Shown one piece after another: positions 1 through 5,810 of a stretch of 9,729 bases of DNA; within the stretch, counting starts at the first letter, position 1; each line of letters opens with the position of its first letter. The stretch covers positions 1-9,729 of the forward strand of contig JAQGKG010000284.1 of the NCBI GenBank assembly GCA_028290245.1, read 5' to 3'. The position numbers and the translations under genes were made by a program. Source of the DNA: Devosia sp. GTDB taxonomy: Bacteria > Pseudomonadota > Alphaproteobacteria > Rhizobiales > Devosiaceae. The notes below the pieces were generated by a model. The model did no database searches, was not told the DNA's origin, and was given only the letters and a program-made list of their open reading frames with translations.

Positions 1-230
1 GGTATCGGTCGGGGAGGTCATTTGGAGCGCAATCGGCTTGATAATAATATACGCCAATCCTAGCGGATCAGTGCACCCTAAGCGCTAATGCAAAGCTCAG
101 CCCTTGGCCATAGTCGACTTGATCGGCGCCCTCACTGCTGCCTCCACATGTCAGCAGTTGCCGCTAGTGCAGCATTGATGCGAAACCCCGAAACAGCCTA
201 AAGTCAGCCCAACAGGTCCTGCACACCCAC
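1..230. other. Left-edge intergenic region, no convincing gene
   Basis: No open frame with a ribosome binding site is visible here. An AT-rich patch (about 40-52) stands out in otherwise GC-rich DNA. On the plus strand it can be read as a sigma-70-like promoter, TTGGAG (22-27), 17 nt, TAATAT (45-50), pointing at the SDR-uvrC pair. The match is only 4/6 in each hexamer. An inverted repeat, ACTGCTG (134-140) and CAGCAGT (152-158) with an 11-nt loop, lies in what would be the 5' leader. On the minus strand an ATG at 21-19 opens a frame that leaves the window after seven codons (MTSPTDT). It has no clear Shine-Dalgarno, so a divergent gene there is possible but unproven. Confidence 0.4.
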
Positions 231-1004
231 ATGTCGAATCGTCCATCATCCATCGCCGTTGCCCTGGTCACCGGAGCCAGCGACCGCATTGGCGCCGCCA
301 TTGCGCGCCGGCTTGCCCATGCCGGCCACGCCGTCATCATCCACTATCGCGCCAATGCCAATGGCGCCCGTGCCGTGTGCGACGACATTCGCGCCAACGG
401 CGGCCAAGCCGAAATCATCATGGCCGATCTCGCCGACCGCAACCAGCGCGCCACCCTCGTCGCCCAGGCCGCCAGCCACTTTGGCCCGCTCACCGTCCTC
501 ATCAACAACGCCTCCGTGTTCGATCCCGACAGCGCCCGCGACCTAGATGAAGCGCTGTGGGATCAACACTTCGCCATCCATGCCGAGGCGCCAATCTTCC
601 TGGCCCGCGATTTCGCCGCGCAACTCCCCGACGGCGTCGACGGCAACATCATCAACCTCGTCGACGAGCGCGTGCTGCACCCGACGCCGGCCTATTTCAG
701 CTACAACCTGTCTAAATCCGTACTCTGGACCGCTACCCGCACCCTCGCCCAGTCTTTCGCGCCCGCCATTCGCGTCAACGCCATCGGCCCCGGCCCAGTG
801 CTGCCCCACACCCGCCAGAGCCAGGCCGAGTTCGACAAATCTGTCGCTTCTCTGCCCCTGCAACGGCATGCCGGACCCGATGCAATCGCCGACGGCGTCA
901 TAATGTTGCTCAATACACCGACCATGACAGGCCAGATGCTCGCGCTCGATGGCGGCGAACATCTCGAATACCTGCCCAAGAGCAAGCCCACGCCCCGCGC
1001 ATGA
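231..1004 (+). CDS. SDR-family oxidoreductase, pteridine reductase (PTR1/FolM)-like
   Basis: This 257-residue protein is a classical-length short-chain dehydrogenase/reductase, cytosolic and NAD(P)H dependent. The Rossmann nucleotide motif is TGASDRIG (residues 14-21). HYR at 38-40 resembles the NADPH-phosphate-binding loop of pteridine reductases. NNAS is at 92-95. The active-site region reads INLVDERV then YNLSK, giving Tyr158 and Lys162 in the Y-x3-K arrangement. Asp145 stands where classical SDRs have the catalytic Ser; an Asp here is the hallmark of PTR1 and FolM-type reductases, which reduce dihydropterins. Pteridine or dihydromonapterin reduction is therefore inferred; the exact substrate cannot be read from sequence. 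The stop overlaps the uvrC start (ATGA), so the two genes are probably co-transcribed and translationally coupled. The ATG at 231 lacks a strong Shine-Dalgarno, but the Rossmann motif begins 13 residues in, so little room remains for a later start. Confidence 0.88.
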   Translation: MSNRPSSIAVALVTGASDRIGAAIARRLAHAGHAVIIHYRANANGARAVCDDIRANGGQAEIIMADLADRNQRATLVAQAASHFGPLTVLINNASVFDPDSARDLDEALWDQHFAIHAEAPIFLARDFAAQLPDGVDGNIINLVDERVLHPTPAYFSYNLSKSVLWTATRTLAQSFAPAIRVNAIGPGPVLPHTRQSQAEFDKSVASLPLQRHAGPDAIADGVIMLLNTPTMTGQMLALDGGEHLEYLPKSKPTPRA

Positions 1005-2881
1005 CCGACGAAACAGCACCCCAGCCTAGCGGCCACGAAGCCATTCGCAACTTCGTCCGCACCCTGCCCGCCGCCCCGGGCGTCTACCGCATGATCGATG
1101 CGGCCGGCGAAGTCATGTATGTCGGCAAGGCGCGCAATCTTAAGGCCCGCGTCACCAACTACACTCGCCCCGAGGGACTCGAAGTCCGCCTGCAGCGCAT
1201 GATCGCCGCCACGGTGACCATGGAATTCGTGACCACCGAGACCGAGTCCGAAGCGCTGCTGCTCGAAGCCAACATGATCAAGCGGCTGAAGCCCCGCTTC
1301 AACGTGCTGCTGCGCGATGACAAGAGCTTCCCCTACATCCTGATTGCCACCGATCACGAAGCGCCCGAGCTGACCAAGCATCGCGGCAGCCGCCGTCGCG
1401 AGGGTCATTATTTCGGCCCCTTCGCCTCCGCCACCGCCGTCGGCCGCACCATCGCCAGCCTGCAAAAGGCCTTCCTCCTGCGCAATTGCTCAGACAGTTT
1501 CTACGCCGCCCGCACCCGCCCCTGCCTGCAACACCAGATCAAGCGCTGCGCTGGGCCCTGCACTCGCGAAATCAGCCTCGAAGGCTATGCCGAACTGGTC
1601 GAAGATGCCCGACAGTTCCTTTCCGGCAAATCCAGCGCCGTGCGCAACCATCTGCAGGCCGATATGACCAAGGCCGCCGAGCAGCTCGATTTCGAGCGCG
1701 CCGCCTTGATCCGCGACCGCCTCGGCGCCCTCGCGCTCGTCCAGTCACAGGGCGACGCTACCGCCAAGACCGTCGAGGAAGCCGACGTTTTCGCCATCCA
1801 CCACGAAGGCGGCCAGTTCTGCGTCCAGGTGTTCTTCTTCCGCGCCTTCCAAAACTGGGGCAACTACCCCTATCGTCCGCGCGCCGATGCCAGCCTCACC
1901 GATGCCGAAGTGCTCGAAGCCTTCATCGGCCAGTTCTACGAAAACCGCACCCCGGCCCGCCTCGTCCTGATCAGCCATGACCTCGCCGAACCCGACGTCA
2001 TGGCCGAAGCCCTCAGTTCTCGCGCCGGCCGCCGCGTCTATATTGAACAGCCGCGCCGTGGCGAAAAGCGCGACTTGGTCAATCACGCTCTCAACAATGC
2101 CCGCGAAGCGCTCGGCCGCCAGCTCGCCGAGGGCGCCACCAACCGCACCCTGCTCGAAGGCGTGGCCAACTGCTTTGGCCTCGACGAGCCGCCGCGCCGC
2201 ATCGAAGTCTATGACAACTCCCACATTTCGGGCACCAACGCCGTTGGCGCCATGATCGTGGCGGGCGAGGAAGGCTTTTCCAAAAAGCACTACCGCACCT
2301 TCAACATCAAATCCGACATCTCTGCCGGCGACGATTTTGGCATGATGCGCGAAGTCTTGACCCGCCGCTTCACCCGCCTGGTCAATGACAGCGACGACGA
2401 TGCCGAAGACGAAAACACCGGCATGCCCGACTGGCCCGATGTCGTCTTCATCGACGGCGGCGCCGGCCAGCTCAGCGCCGTGCGCGGCGTCATCGCCGAG
2501 TTGAACCTGCAGAAGGAAGTCATTTTTATCGGCATCGCCAAGGGCGAGGAGCGCGACGCCGGTCGCGAAAAATTCTTCATGGAAGGCCGCGAAGCCTTCA
2601 TGCTGCCGCACCGCGACCCGGTGCTCTATTACGTCCAGCGCCTGCGCGACGAAGCCCACCGCTTCGCCATCGGAACCCACCGCGCCAAGCGCAAAAAAGA
2701 CCAGATCAAGAACCCGCTTGACGAAATCGAAGGCATCGGCCCCACCCGCAAGCGCGCCCTGCTCAACCACTTCGGCTCCGCCAAAGCCGTCGGCCGCGCC
2801 TCCCTAACCGACCTCGAAGCCGTCCCCACCATCTCCAAAGCCATGGCGCTGCTGGTCTACGACCACTTCAACCGTGGCTAG
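1001..2881 (+). CDS. uvrC: Excinuclease ABC subunit C (UvrC)
   Basis: UvrC makes the 3' and 5' incisions around bulky DNA lesions in nucleotide excision repair, after UvrAB has found the damage. The 626 residues are full length. The N-terminal GIY-YIG nuclease is seen as PGVYRM (26-31) and MYVGKARNLKAR (39-50), followed by ESEALLLEANMIK (82-94). Four cysteines at 163, 175, 183 and 187 have the spacing of the cluster reported to bind an iron-sulfur centre in UvrC. A UVR (UvrB-binding) helical motif covers about 214-249. The RNase H-like C-terminal nuclease shows EVYDNSHISGT (402-412), FIDGGAGQL (483-491) and RDEAHRFA (549-556). Two helix-hairpin-helix DNA-binding motifs close the protein (about 572-624). 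The ATG at 1001 overlaps the upstream SDR stop. No LexA box (GTTC-type repeat) was seen upstream of the pair. Confidence 0.98.
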   Translation: MTDETAPQPSGHEAIRNFVRTLPAAPGVYRMIDAAGEVMYVGKARNLKARVTNYTRPEGLEVRLQRMIAATVTMEFVTTETESEALLLEANMIKRLKPRFNVLLRDDKSFPYILIATDHEAPELTKHRGSRRREGHYFGPFASATAVGRTIASLQKAFLLRNCSDSFYAARTRPCLQHQIKRCAGPCTREISLEGYAELVEDARQFLSGKSSAVRNHLQADMTKAAEQLDFERAALIRDRLGALALVQSQGDATAKTVEEADVFAIHHEGGQFCVQVFFFRAFQNWGNYPYRPRADASLTDAEVLEAFIGQFYENRTPARLVLISHDLAEPDVMAEALSSRAGRRVYIEQPRRGEKRDLVNHALNNAREALGRQLAEGATNRTLLEGVANCFGLDEPPRRIEVYDNSHISGTNAVGAMIVAGEEGFSKKHYRTFNIKSDISAGDDFGMMREVLTRRFTRLVNDSDDDAEDENTGMPDWPDVVFIDGGAGQLSAVRGVIAELNLQKEVIFIGIAKGEERDAGREKFFMEGREAFMLPHRDPVLYYVQRLRDEAHRFAIGTHRAKRKKDQIKNPLDEIEGIGPTRKRALLNHFGSAKAVGRASLTDLEAVPTISKAMALLVYDHFNRG

Positions 2882-2911
2882 TAGATGGCCCACGTCGCTC
2901 CACCACCACAG

Positions 2912-2946
2912 TGTCATCCCGGCGAAGGCCGGGACCCATCCCGAGA
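2912..2946. repeat. REP-like intergenic palindrome (VIPAKAG type)
   Basis: The unit starts GTCATCCCGGCGAAGGCC and contains a 7-bp perfect stem, TCCCGGC (2917-2923) and GCCGGGA (2928-2934), with a GAAG loop. This is the dispersed palindromic repeat common between genes in many proteobacteria, recognisable because one frame translates to VIPAKAGTH. It sits 30 bp after the uvrC stop. A role in mRNA 3'-end protection is possible but not shown; no T-tract follows it. Confidence 0.75.
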
Positions 2947-2992
2947 TCTCTCCCCAGCCGCTAGGTCGCCCAACCCACCCAAAACTCGGGAG

Positions 2993-3021
2993 TCGACATC
3001 CCGCAAATCCCGCGCTACACA
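2993..3021 (+). promoter_or_regulatory. Predicted sigma-70 promoter of the aroG leader
   Basis: TCGACA (2993-2998, 5/6 match to TTGACA), a 17-nt spacer and TACACA (3016-3021, 3/6 match to TATAAT). With normal -10 to start spacing, transcription would begin at about 3028, exactly the A of the leader-peptide ATG. That would fit the lack of any Shine-Dalgarno before that ATG. The prediction rests on motif matching only. Confidence 0.45.
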
Positions 3022-3027
3022 TTCCCC

Positions 3028-3108
3028 ATGATCAACCCCGTCGCCACCATCTCGTTTTGGTATTTTAGCTATCCGCATCCGGCGGAGGCTACCGCGCGCT
3101 TGATCTGA
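3028..3108 (+). CDS. Aromatic leader peptide of the aroG attenuator
   Basis: A 26-codon open frame starts at ATG 3028 and ends at TGA 3106. Its core, ISFWYFSY (residues 8-15), packs Phe, Trp, Tyr, Phe and Tyr codons within 18 nt (3055-3072), covering all three aromatic amino acids made by the downstream pathway. Such a cluster in a short frame between a promoter-like site and an intrinsic terminator, ahead of DAHP synthase, is the signature of a ribosome-stalling attenuation peptide. No Shine-Dalgarno is visible; a leaderless message starting at this ATG is likely, as reported for the trpL leader of Sinorhizobium meliloti. The peptide is too short for standard gene finders. It probably has no role of its own beyond sensing charged aromatic tRNAs, though trans activity as known for peTrpL cannot be excluded. 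Confidence 0.72.
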   Translation: MINPVATISFWYFSYPHPAEATARLI

Positions 3109-3145
3109 TCTCCCAGGATTACGACCAAACCCGAAGCCCACCGCC
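3067..3145 (+). promoter_or_regulatory. Attenuator pause hairpin and antiterminator of aroG
   Basis: Two mutually exclusive pairings can be drawn. Region 1 (AGCTATCCGC, 3067-3076) pairs with region 2 (GCGGAGGCT, 3082-3090) as nine base pairs with one bulged A at 3071 and an ATCCG loop. This hairpin lies directly on and after the aromatic codons. Region 2 (GGCGGAGGCT, 3081-3090) can instead pair with region 3 (AGCCCACCGCC, 3135-3145), five plus four base pairs around a small internal loop. Region 3 contains the 5' arm of the terminator (3140-3145). A ribosome stalled on uncharged Phe, Trp or Tyr codons would block region 1 and favour the antiterminator. The leader stop codon lies beyond region 2, unlike in the E. 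coli trp leader, so details of ribosome placement may differ. Confidence 0.65.
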
Positions 3146-3168
3146 CGAACATTCGAGGCGGTTTTTTT
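3140..3168 (+). terminator. Intrinsic terminator inside the aroG leader
   Basis: ACCGCC (3140-3145) pairs with GGCGGT (3157-3162), with an inner CGA/TCG extension, followed by seven T residues (3162-3168). It ends 38 bp before the aroG ATG and 259 bp after uvrC. This is late for a uvrC terminator and typical for a leader attenuator. Confidence 0.82.
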
Positions 3169-3206
3169 GTGCCCCTCGATAAACAGAATTTCCGAGGACC
3201 ACCACA

Positions 3207-4280
3207 ATGCTCAAATCCACCGACGACCTCCGCATTACCGAAATCAAGCCGCTGACCACGCCCATCGAGGTGATGCGCCAGCACCCGCGCACCGACGCCG
3301 CCACCAAGACCGTGCTCTCGTCGCGTCACGACTTCCACAATATCCTGGCCGGCGCCGATGACCGCCTCGCCGTCGTCGTCGGCCCCTGCTCGATCCACGA
3401 TCCCGCCGCCGCCATCGACTACGCCAAGCGCCTCGTCGCCCTGCGCGCAAAACTCGGCGACCGCCTCGAAATCATTATGCGCGTCTACTTCGAAAAGCCG
3501 CGCACCACGGTCGGCTGGAAGGGCCTGATCAACGACCCCAATCTCGATGGCAGCTTCGACATCGACACCGGCCTCCACACCGCCCGCGCCCTGCTGCTCG
3601 ACATCAATAATCTCGGCCTGCCCGCCGCCTGCGAATTCCTCGACATGACCACCCCGCAATATATCGCGGACCTCGTCTCCTGGGCCGCAATCGGGGCCCG
3701 CACCACCGAAAGCCAGATCCACCGCGAGCTGGCCTCTGGCCTGTCCTGCCCGGTCGGCTTCAAGAACGGCACCGACGGCAACGTCAAGATCGCCCTCGAC
3801 GCCGTGGCATCAGCCAGCCAGCCGCACCATTTCCTCGCCGTCACCAAGGACGGTCGCTCCGCCATCGCCGCCACCACCGGCAACGAGGACTGCCACATCA
3901 TCCTGCGCGGCGGCAAAACCACCAACTACGACGCCCAGAGTGTCGACGCTGCCGCCAAGGCCGCCGAAAAGTCCGGCCTCGCCCCCACCATCATGATCGA
4001 CGCCAGCCATGCCAACTCATCAAAAAACCCGGAAAACCAGCCCCTGGTCCTCGCCGACATCGGCGCCCAGATGGCCGCCGGCGATCGCCGCATCATCGGC
4101 GTCATGGTCGAATCCAACCTTGTCGCCGGCCGCCAGGATCTCATCGAAGGCAAGGAACTGGTCTACGGCCAGTCCATCACCGACGGCTGCATCGACTGGG
4201 CAACGACGGTCACAGCGCTGGAGGCACTGGCGGAGTCCGTCACCCAACGCCGCGCTGTGACGACCCAGCAGGTGGCCTGA
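3207..4280 (+). CDS. aroG: 3-deoxy-7-phosphoheptulonate synthase, class I (DAHP synthase)
   Basis: DAHP synthase condenses phosphoenolpyruvate with erythrose 4-phosphate, the first committed step of the shikimate pathway to Phe, Tyr and Trp. The 357 residues match the E. coli AroF/G/H class in length and motif order: VVGPCSIHDP (57-66, metal-ligand Cys61), RVYFEKPRTTVGWKGL (92-107, Arg92 and Lys97), CPVGFKNGTDG (181-191), ILRGGK (232-237), DASHANSS (265-272, His268), VMVESN (299-304, Glu302) and SITDGC (323-328, Asp326). The metal-binding residues fall on E. coli AroG numbers. DASHANSS replaces the more common DFSHANSS. The start is supported by GAGGA at 3194-3198, 8 nt upstream. The gene has its own promoter-like site and attenuator rather than relying on uvrC. 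Which aromatic amino acid feeds back on the enzyme cannot be told from sequence; aroF would be an equally valid symbol. Confidence 0.95.
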   Translation: MLKSTDDLRITEIKPLTTPIEVMRQHPRTDAATKTVLSSRHDFHNILAGADDRLAVVVGPCSIHDPAAAIDYAKRLVALRAKLGDRLEIIMRVYFEKPRTTVGWKGLINDPNLDGSFDIDTGLHTARALLLDINNLGLPAACEFLDMTTPQYIADLVSWAAIGARTTESQIHRELASGLSCPVGFKNGTDGNVKIALDAVASASQPHHFLAVTKDGRSAIAATTGNEDCHIILRGGKTTNYDAQSVDAAAKAAEKSGLAPTIMIDASHANSSKNPENQPLVLADIGAQMAAGDRRIIGVMVESNLVAGRQDLIEGKELVYGQSITDGCIDWATTVTALEALAESVTQRRAVTTQQVA

Positions 4281-4323
4281 CCAAACGCTTACTCAAACGC
4301 CAGTTCCCCTTTACCCCCTTTCT

Positions 4324-4396
4324 CCCTCGGGCTCGACCCGAGGGCCACTGCCAATCCGGCACAAGCGGCGAATGACCCTCGGATCAAGTCCGAGGG
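4324..4396. repeat. Inverted pair of palindromic repeats (BIME-like)
   Basis: Two perfect 8-bp hairpins lie 31 nt apart: CCCTCGGG-CTCGA-CCCGAGGG (4324-4344) and CCCTCGGA-TCAAG-TCCGAGGG (4376-4396). The first is followed by CCACT; read on the opposite strand the second is followed by TCATT. The two copies therefore face each other, like the paired REP units of a BIME. They fill the gap between aroG (stop at 4280) and pgsA (start at 4488). No T-run follows either hairpin on the plus strand, so intrinsic termination is not evident, though 3'-end stabilisation of aroG mRNA is possible. Confidence 0.75.
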
Positions 4397-4487
4397 AAAA
4401 GATAGAAAAAATCAAAGTGGCTACCGGCACGCCGCTTCCCCCAACTCCCACCTTGACCCCTCCCGCCCATTCCTGTTGTGTCCACCC

Positions 4488-5054
4488 ATGGCCAGAAACC
4501 CGCTCACTCTCGTCCCAAACCAGATCACCATTGCCCGCATCCTGGCGATCATCCCCATTGTCTGGTTGGTCATGCAGGGCGACACTACCCTGCGCGCCAT
4601 CGCCCTGATCATCTATATCGCCGCCGCCGCCAGCGACTGGCTCGACGGCTACCTCGCCCGCGCCTGGGACCAATATTCCCCGCTCGGCCGCATGCTCGAC
4701 CCCATCGCCGACAAACTCCTCGTCGGCATCCTCATCGCCGCCCTCGCCTGGGACGGCAGCTTGTCTGGCTGGGACATGATCCCCGCCTGCGCCATCCTAT
4801 TCCGCGAATTTTTCGTCTCCGGCCTGCGCGAGTTCCTCGGCAATACCAAGGTAGTGCTCAACGTCACCTGGCTCGCCAAGTGGAAGACCACGCTGCAACT
4901 GGTCGCCCTTGCGGTGGTTCTGCTGGAACGCCTTGTCCCGAACCTCGGCCTCGTCAGCGACATCCTGCTCTGGGTCGCCGGCGCGCTCACCCTGTGGACC
5001 GGCTTCCAGTATCTGCGCGCCAGCTGGCCGCATCTGGTCGAACAGCCGAAATGA
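4488..5054 (+). CDS. pgsA: CDP-diacylglycerol--glycerol-3-phosphate 3-phosphatidyltransferase
   Basis: PgsA, an inner-membrane enzyme, makes phosphatidylglycerol phosphate from CDP-diacylglycerol and glycerol 3-phosphate, the committed step to phosphatidylglycerol and cardiolipin. The 188 residues carry the complete CDP-alcohol phosphotransferase signature D-G-x2-A-R-x8-G-x3-D-x3-D: Asp53, Gly54, Ala57, Arg58, Gly67, Asp71 and Asp75. Hydrophobic segments lie at about 14-30, 36-50, 76-90 and 135-175, as expected for a multi-pass membrane protein. The N-terminal LVPNQITIARI is typical of the family. The ATG at 4488 was chosen over an in-frame TTG at 4476 because the family normally begins a few residues before this motif; neither has a clear Shine-Dalgarno. 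Its stop overlaps the moaD start (ATGA), indicating an operon with moaD and moaE. Confidence 0.95.
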   Translation: MARNPLTLVPNQITIARILAIIPIVWLVMQGDTTLRAIALIIYIAAAASDWLDGYLARAWDQYSPLGRMLDPIADKLLVGILIAALAWDGSLSGWDMIPACAILFREFFVSGLREFLGNTKVVLNVTWLAKWKTTLQLVALAVVLLERLVPNLGLVSDILLWVAGALTLWTGFQYLRASWPHLVEQPK

Positions 5055-5302
5055 AAATCCTCTACTTCGCCTGGCTGCGCGAACGCCTCAATCGCGGCGA
5101 GGAAGACGTGTCGCCGCCAACCGAGGTGGCCACCGTCGCTGACCTGATCGACTGGCTTGCCAGCCGCGATGAAGCCTTTGCCCACGCCGTCGAGAAGCGT
5201 ACCCTAATAAAGGCCGCCGTCGATGCCAAACTGGTCAAGCACGACGCCAGCATCATCGGCGCAAAGACCATCGCCCTGTTCCCACCTATGACCGGCGGCT
5301 GA
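5051..5302 (+). CDS. moaD: Molybdopterin synthase sulfur carrier subunit MoaD
   Basis: MoaD is the small ubiquitin-fold subunit of molybdopterin synthase. Its C-terminal glycine is adenylated and then thiocarboxylated, and the sulfur is passed to cyclic pyranopterin monophosphate to build the dithiolene of molybdopterin. The 83-residue length, the beginning MKILYFAWLRERL and the ending FPPMTGG are all characteristic; the terminal Gly-Gly is required for activation. The ATG at 5051 overlaps the pgsA stop by 4 bp, which fixes the start and implies translational coupling. moaE follows after 3 bp, so both synthase subunits are made together in the cytosol. Confidence 0.95.
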   Translation: MKILYFAWLRERLNRGEEDVSPPTEVATVADLIDWLASRDEAFAHAVEKRTLIKAAVDAKLVKHDASIIGAKTIALFPPMTGG

Positions 5303-5305
5303 GCC

Positions 5306-5752
5306 ATGACTGTCCGCGTCTCCACCGACAGCTTCGATCCCGGCACTGAGGTCAATGCCTTCCTCAGGGCCGCCGATGGCGCCGGTGCCGCCGTCACCTT
5401 CACCGGCGTCGTCCGCTCAAAACCCGACGATCCCATCACTGCGTTGACGCTGGAATGCTACCCCGAGCTCGCCGTCAACCAACTCACCGCCATCGTCGAA
5501 CACGCCACCGCGCGCTTCGGCCTGCTCGCGGCCACCGTCATCCACCGCTACGGCACCCTCCACCCGGGGGAACCCATCGTGCAGGTCATGACCCTCTCTC
5601 CCCACCGCGACGCCGCCTTCAAATCAGCCGAATTCCTGATGGACTACCTAAAAACCGACGCCCCATTCTGGAAACAGGAAACCGGCCCAAAAGGCACGCA
5701 CTGGGTAGAAGCCAAAGCTGAAGACGACTTGGCGAAAGCCCGCTGGGAATAG
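5306..5752 (+). CDS. moaE: Molybdopterin synthase catalytic subunit MoaE
   Basis: MoaE is the large subunit of molybdopterin synthase. It binds cyclic pyranopterin monophosphate and inserts two sulfurs delivered by MoaD thiocarboxylate. The 148 residues are normal for the family. Visible motifs are TFTGVVRS (31-38), HRYGTLHPGE (80-89) and DYLKTDAPFWKQE (113-125), which holds the two conserved active-site lysines at 116 and 123 (E. coli Lys119 and Lys126). The gene starts 3 bp after moaD and is the last of the pgsA-moaD-moaE group. It is convergent with ilvE, 58 bp away. Confidence 0.96.
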   Translation: MTVRVSTDSFDPGTEVNAFLRAADGAGAAVTFTGVVRSKPDDPITALTLECYPELAVNQLTAIVEHATARFGLLAATVIHRYGTLHPGEPIVQVMTLSPHRDAAFKSAEFLMDYLKTDAPFWKQETGPKGTHWVEAKAEDDLAKARWE

Positions 5753-5762
5753 ACCCAGAAAC

Positions 5763-5789
5763 AAAAAAGCGGAGCACTGGGCCCGGCTC
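5763..5789. terminator. Possible bidirectional terminator between moaE and ilvE
   Basis: GAGC (5772-5775) and GCTC (5786-5789) form a short GC-rich hairpin. On the minus strand it is followed by CGC and six T residues (complement of A5763-5768), 20 bp beyond the ilvE stop. On the plus strand it is followed by a weaker TTTC. The stem is only 4 bp, so confidence is moderate, but the position between convergent genes fits. Confidence 0.5.
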
Positions 5790-5810
5790 TTTCAATCTCT
5801 ATCGCAAACT

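Noticed and set aside
1745..2770. 341-codon minus-strand open frame inside uvrC
   Set aside because: Composition (Ala/Val/Asp/Gly-rich, no motif) is that of an antisense shadow in GC-rich DNA, and uvrC has every catalytic motif.
2874..3068. 64-codon plus-strand frame containing VIPAKAGTH
   Set aside because: This string is the standard artefact of translating the proteobacterial palindromic repeat; it is not a gene.
4478..5302. Extended moaD frame of 274 codons from a GTG at 4478
   Set aside because: The added 191 residues overlap pgsA in another frame and are Arg/Pro-rich nonsense; true MoaD is about 83 residues from the ATG at 5051.
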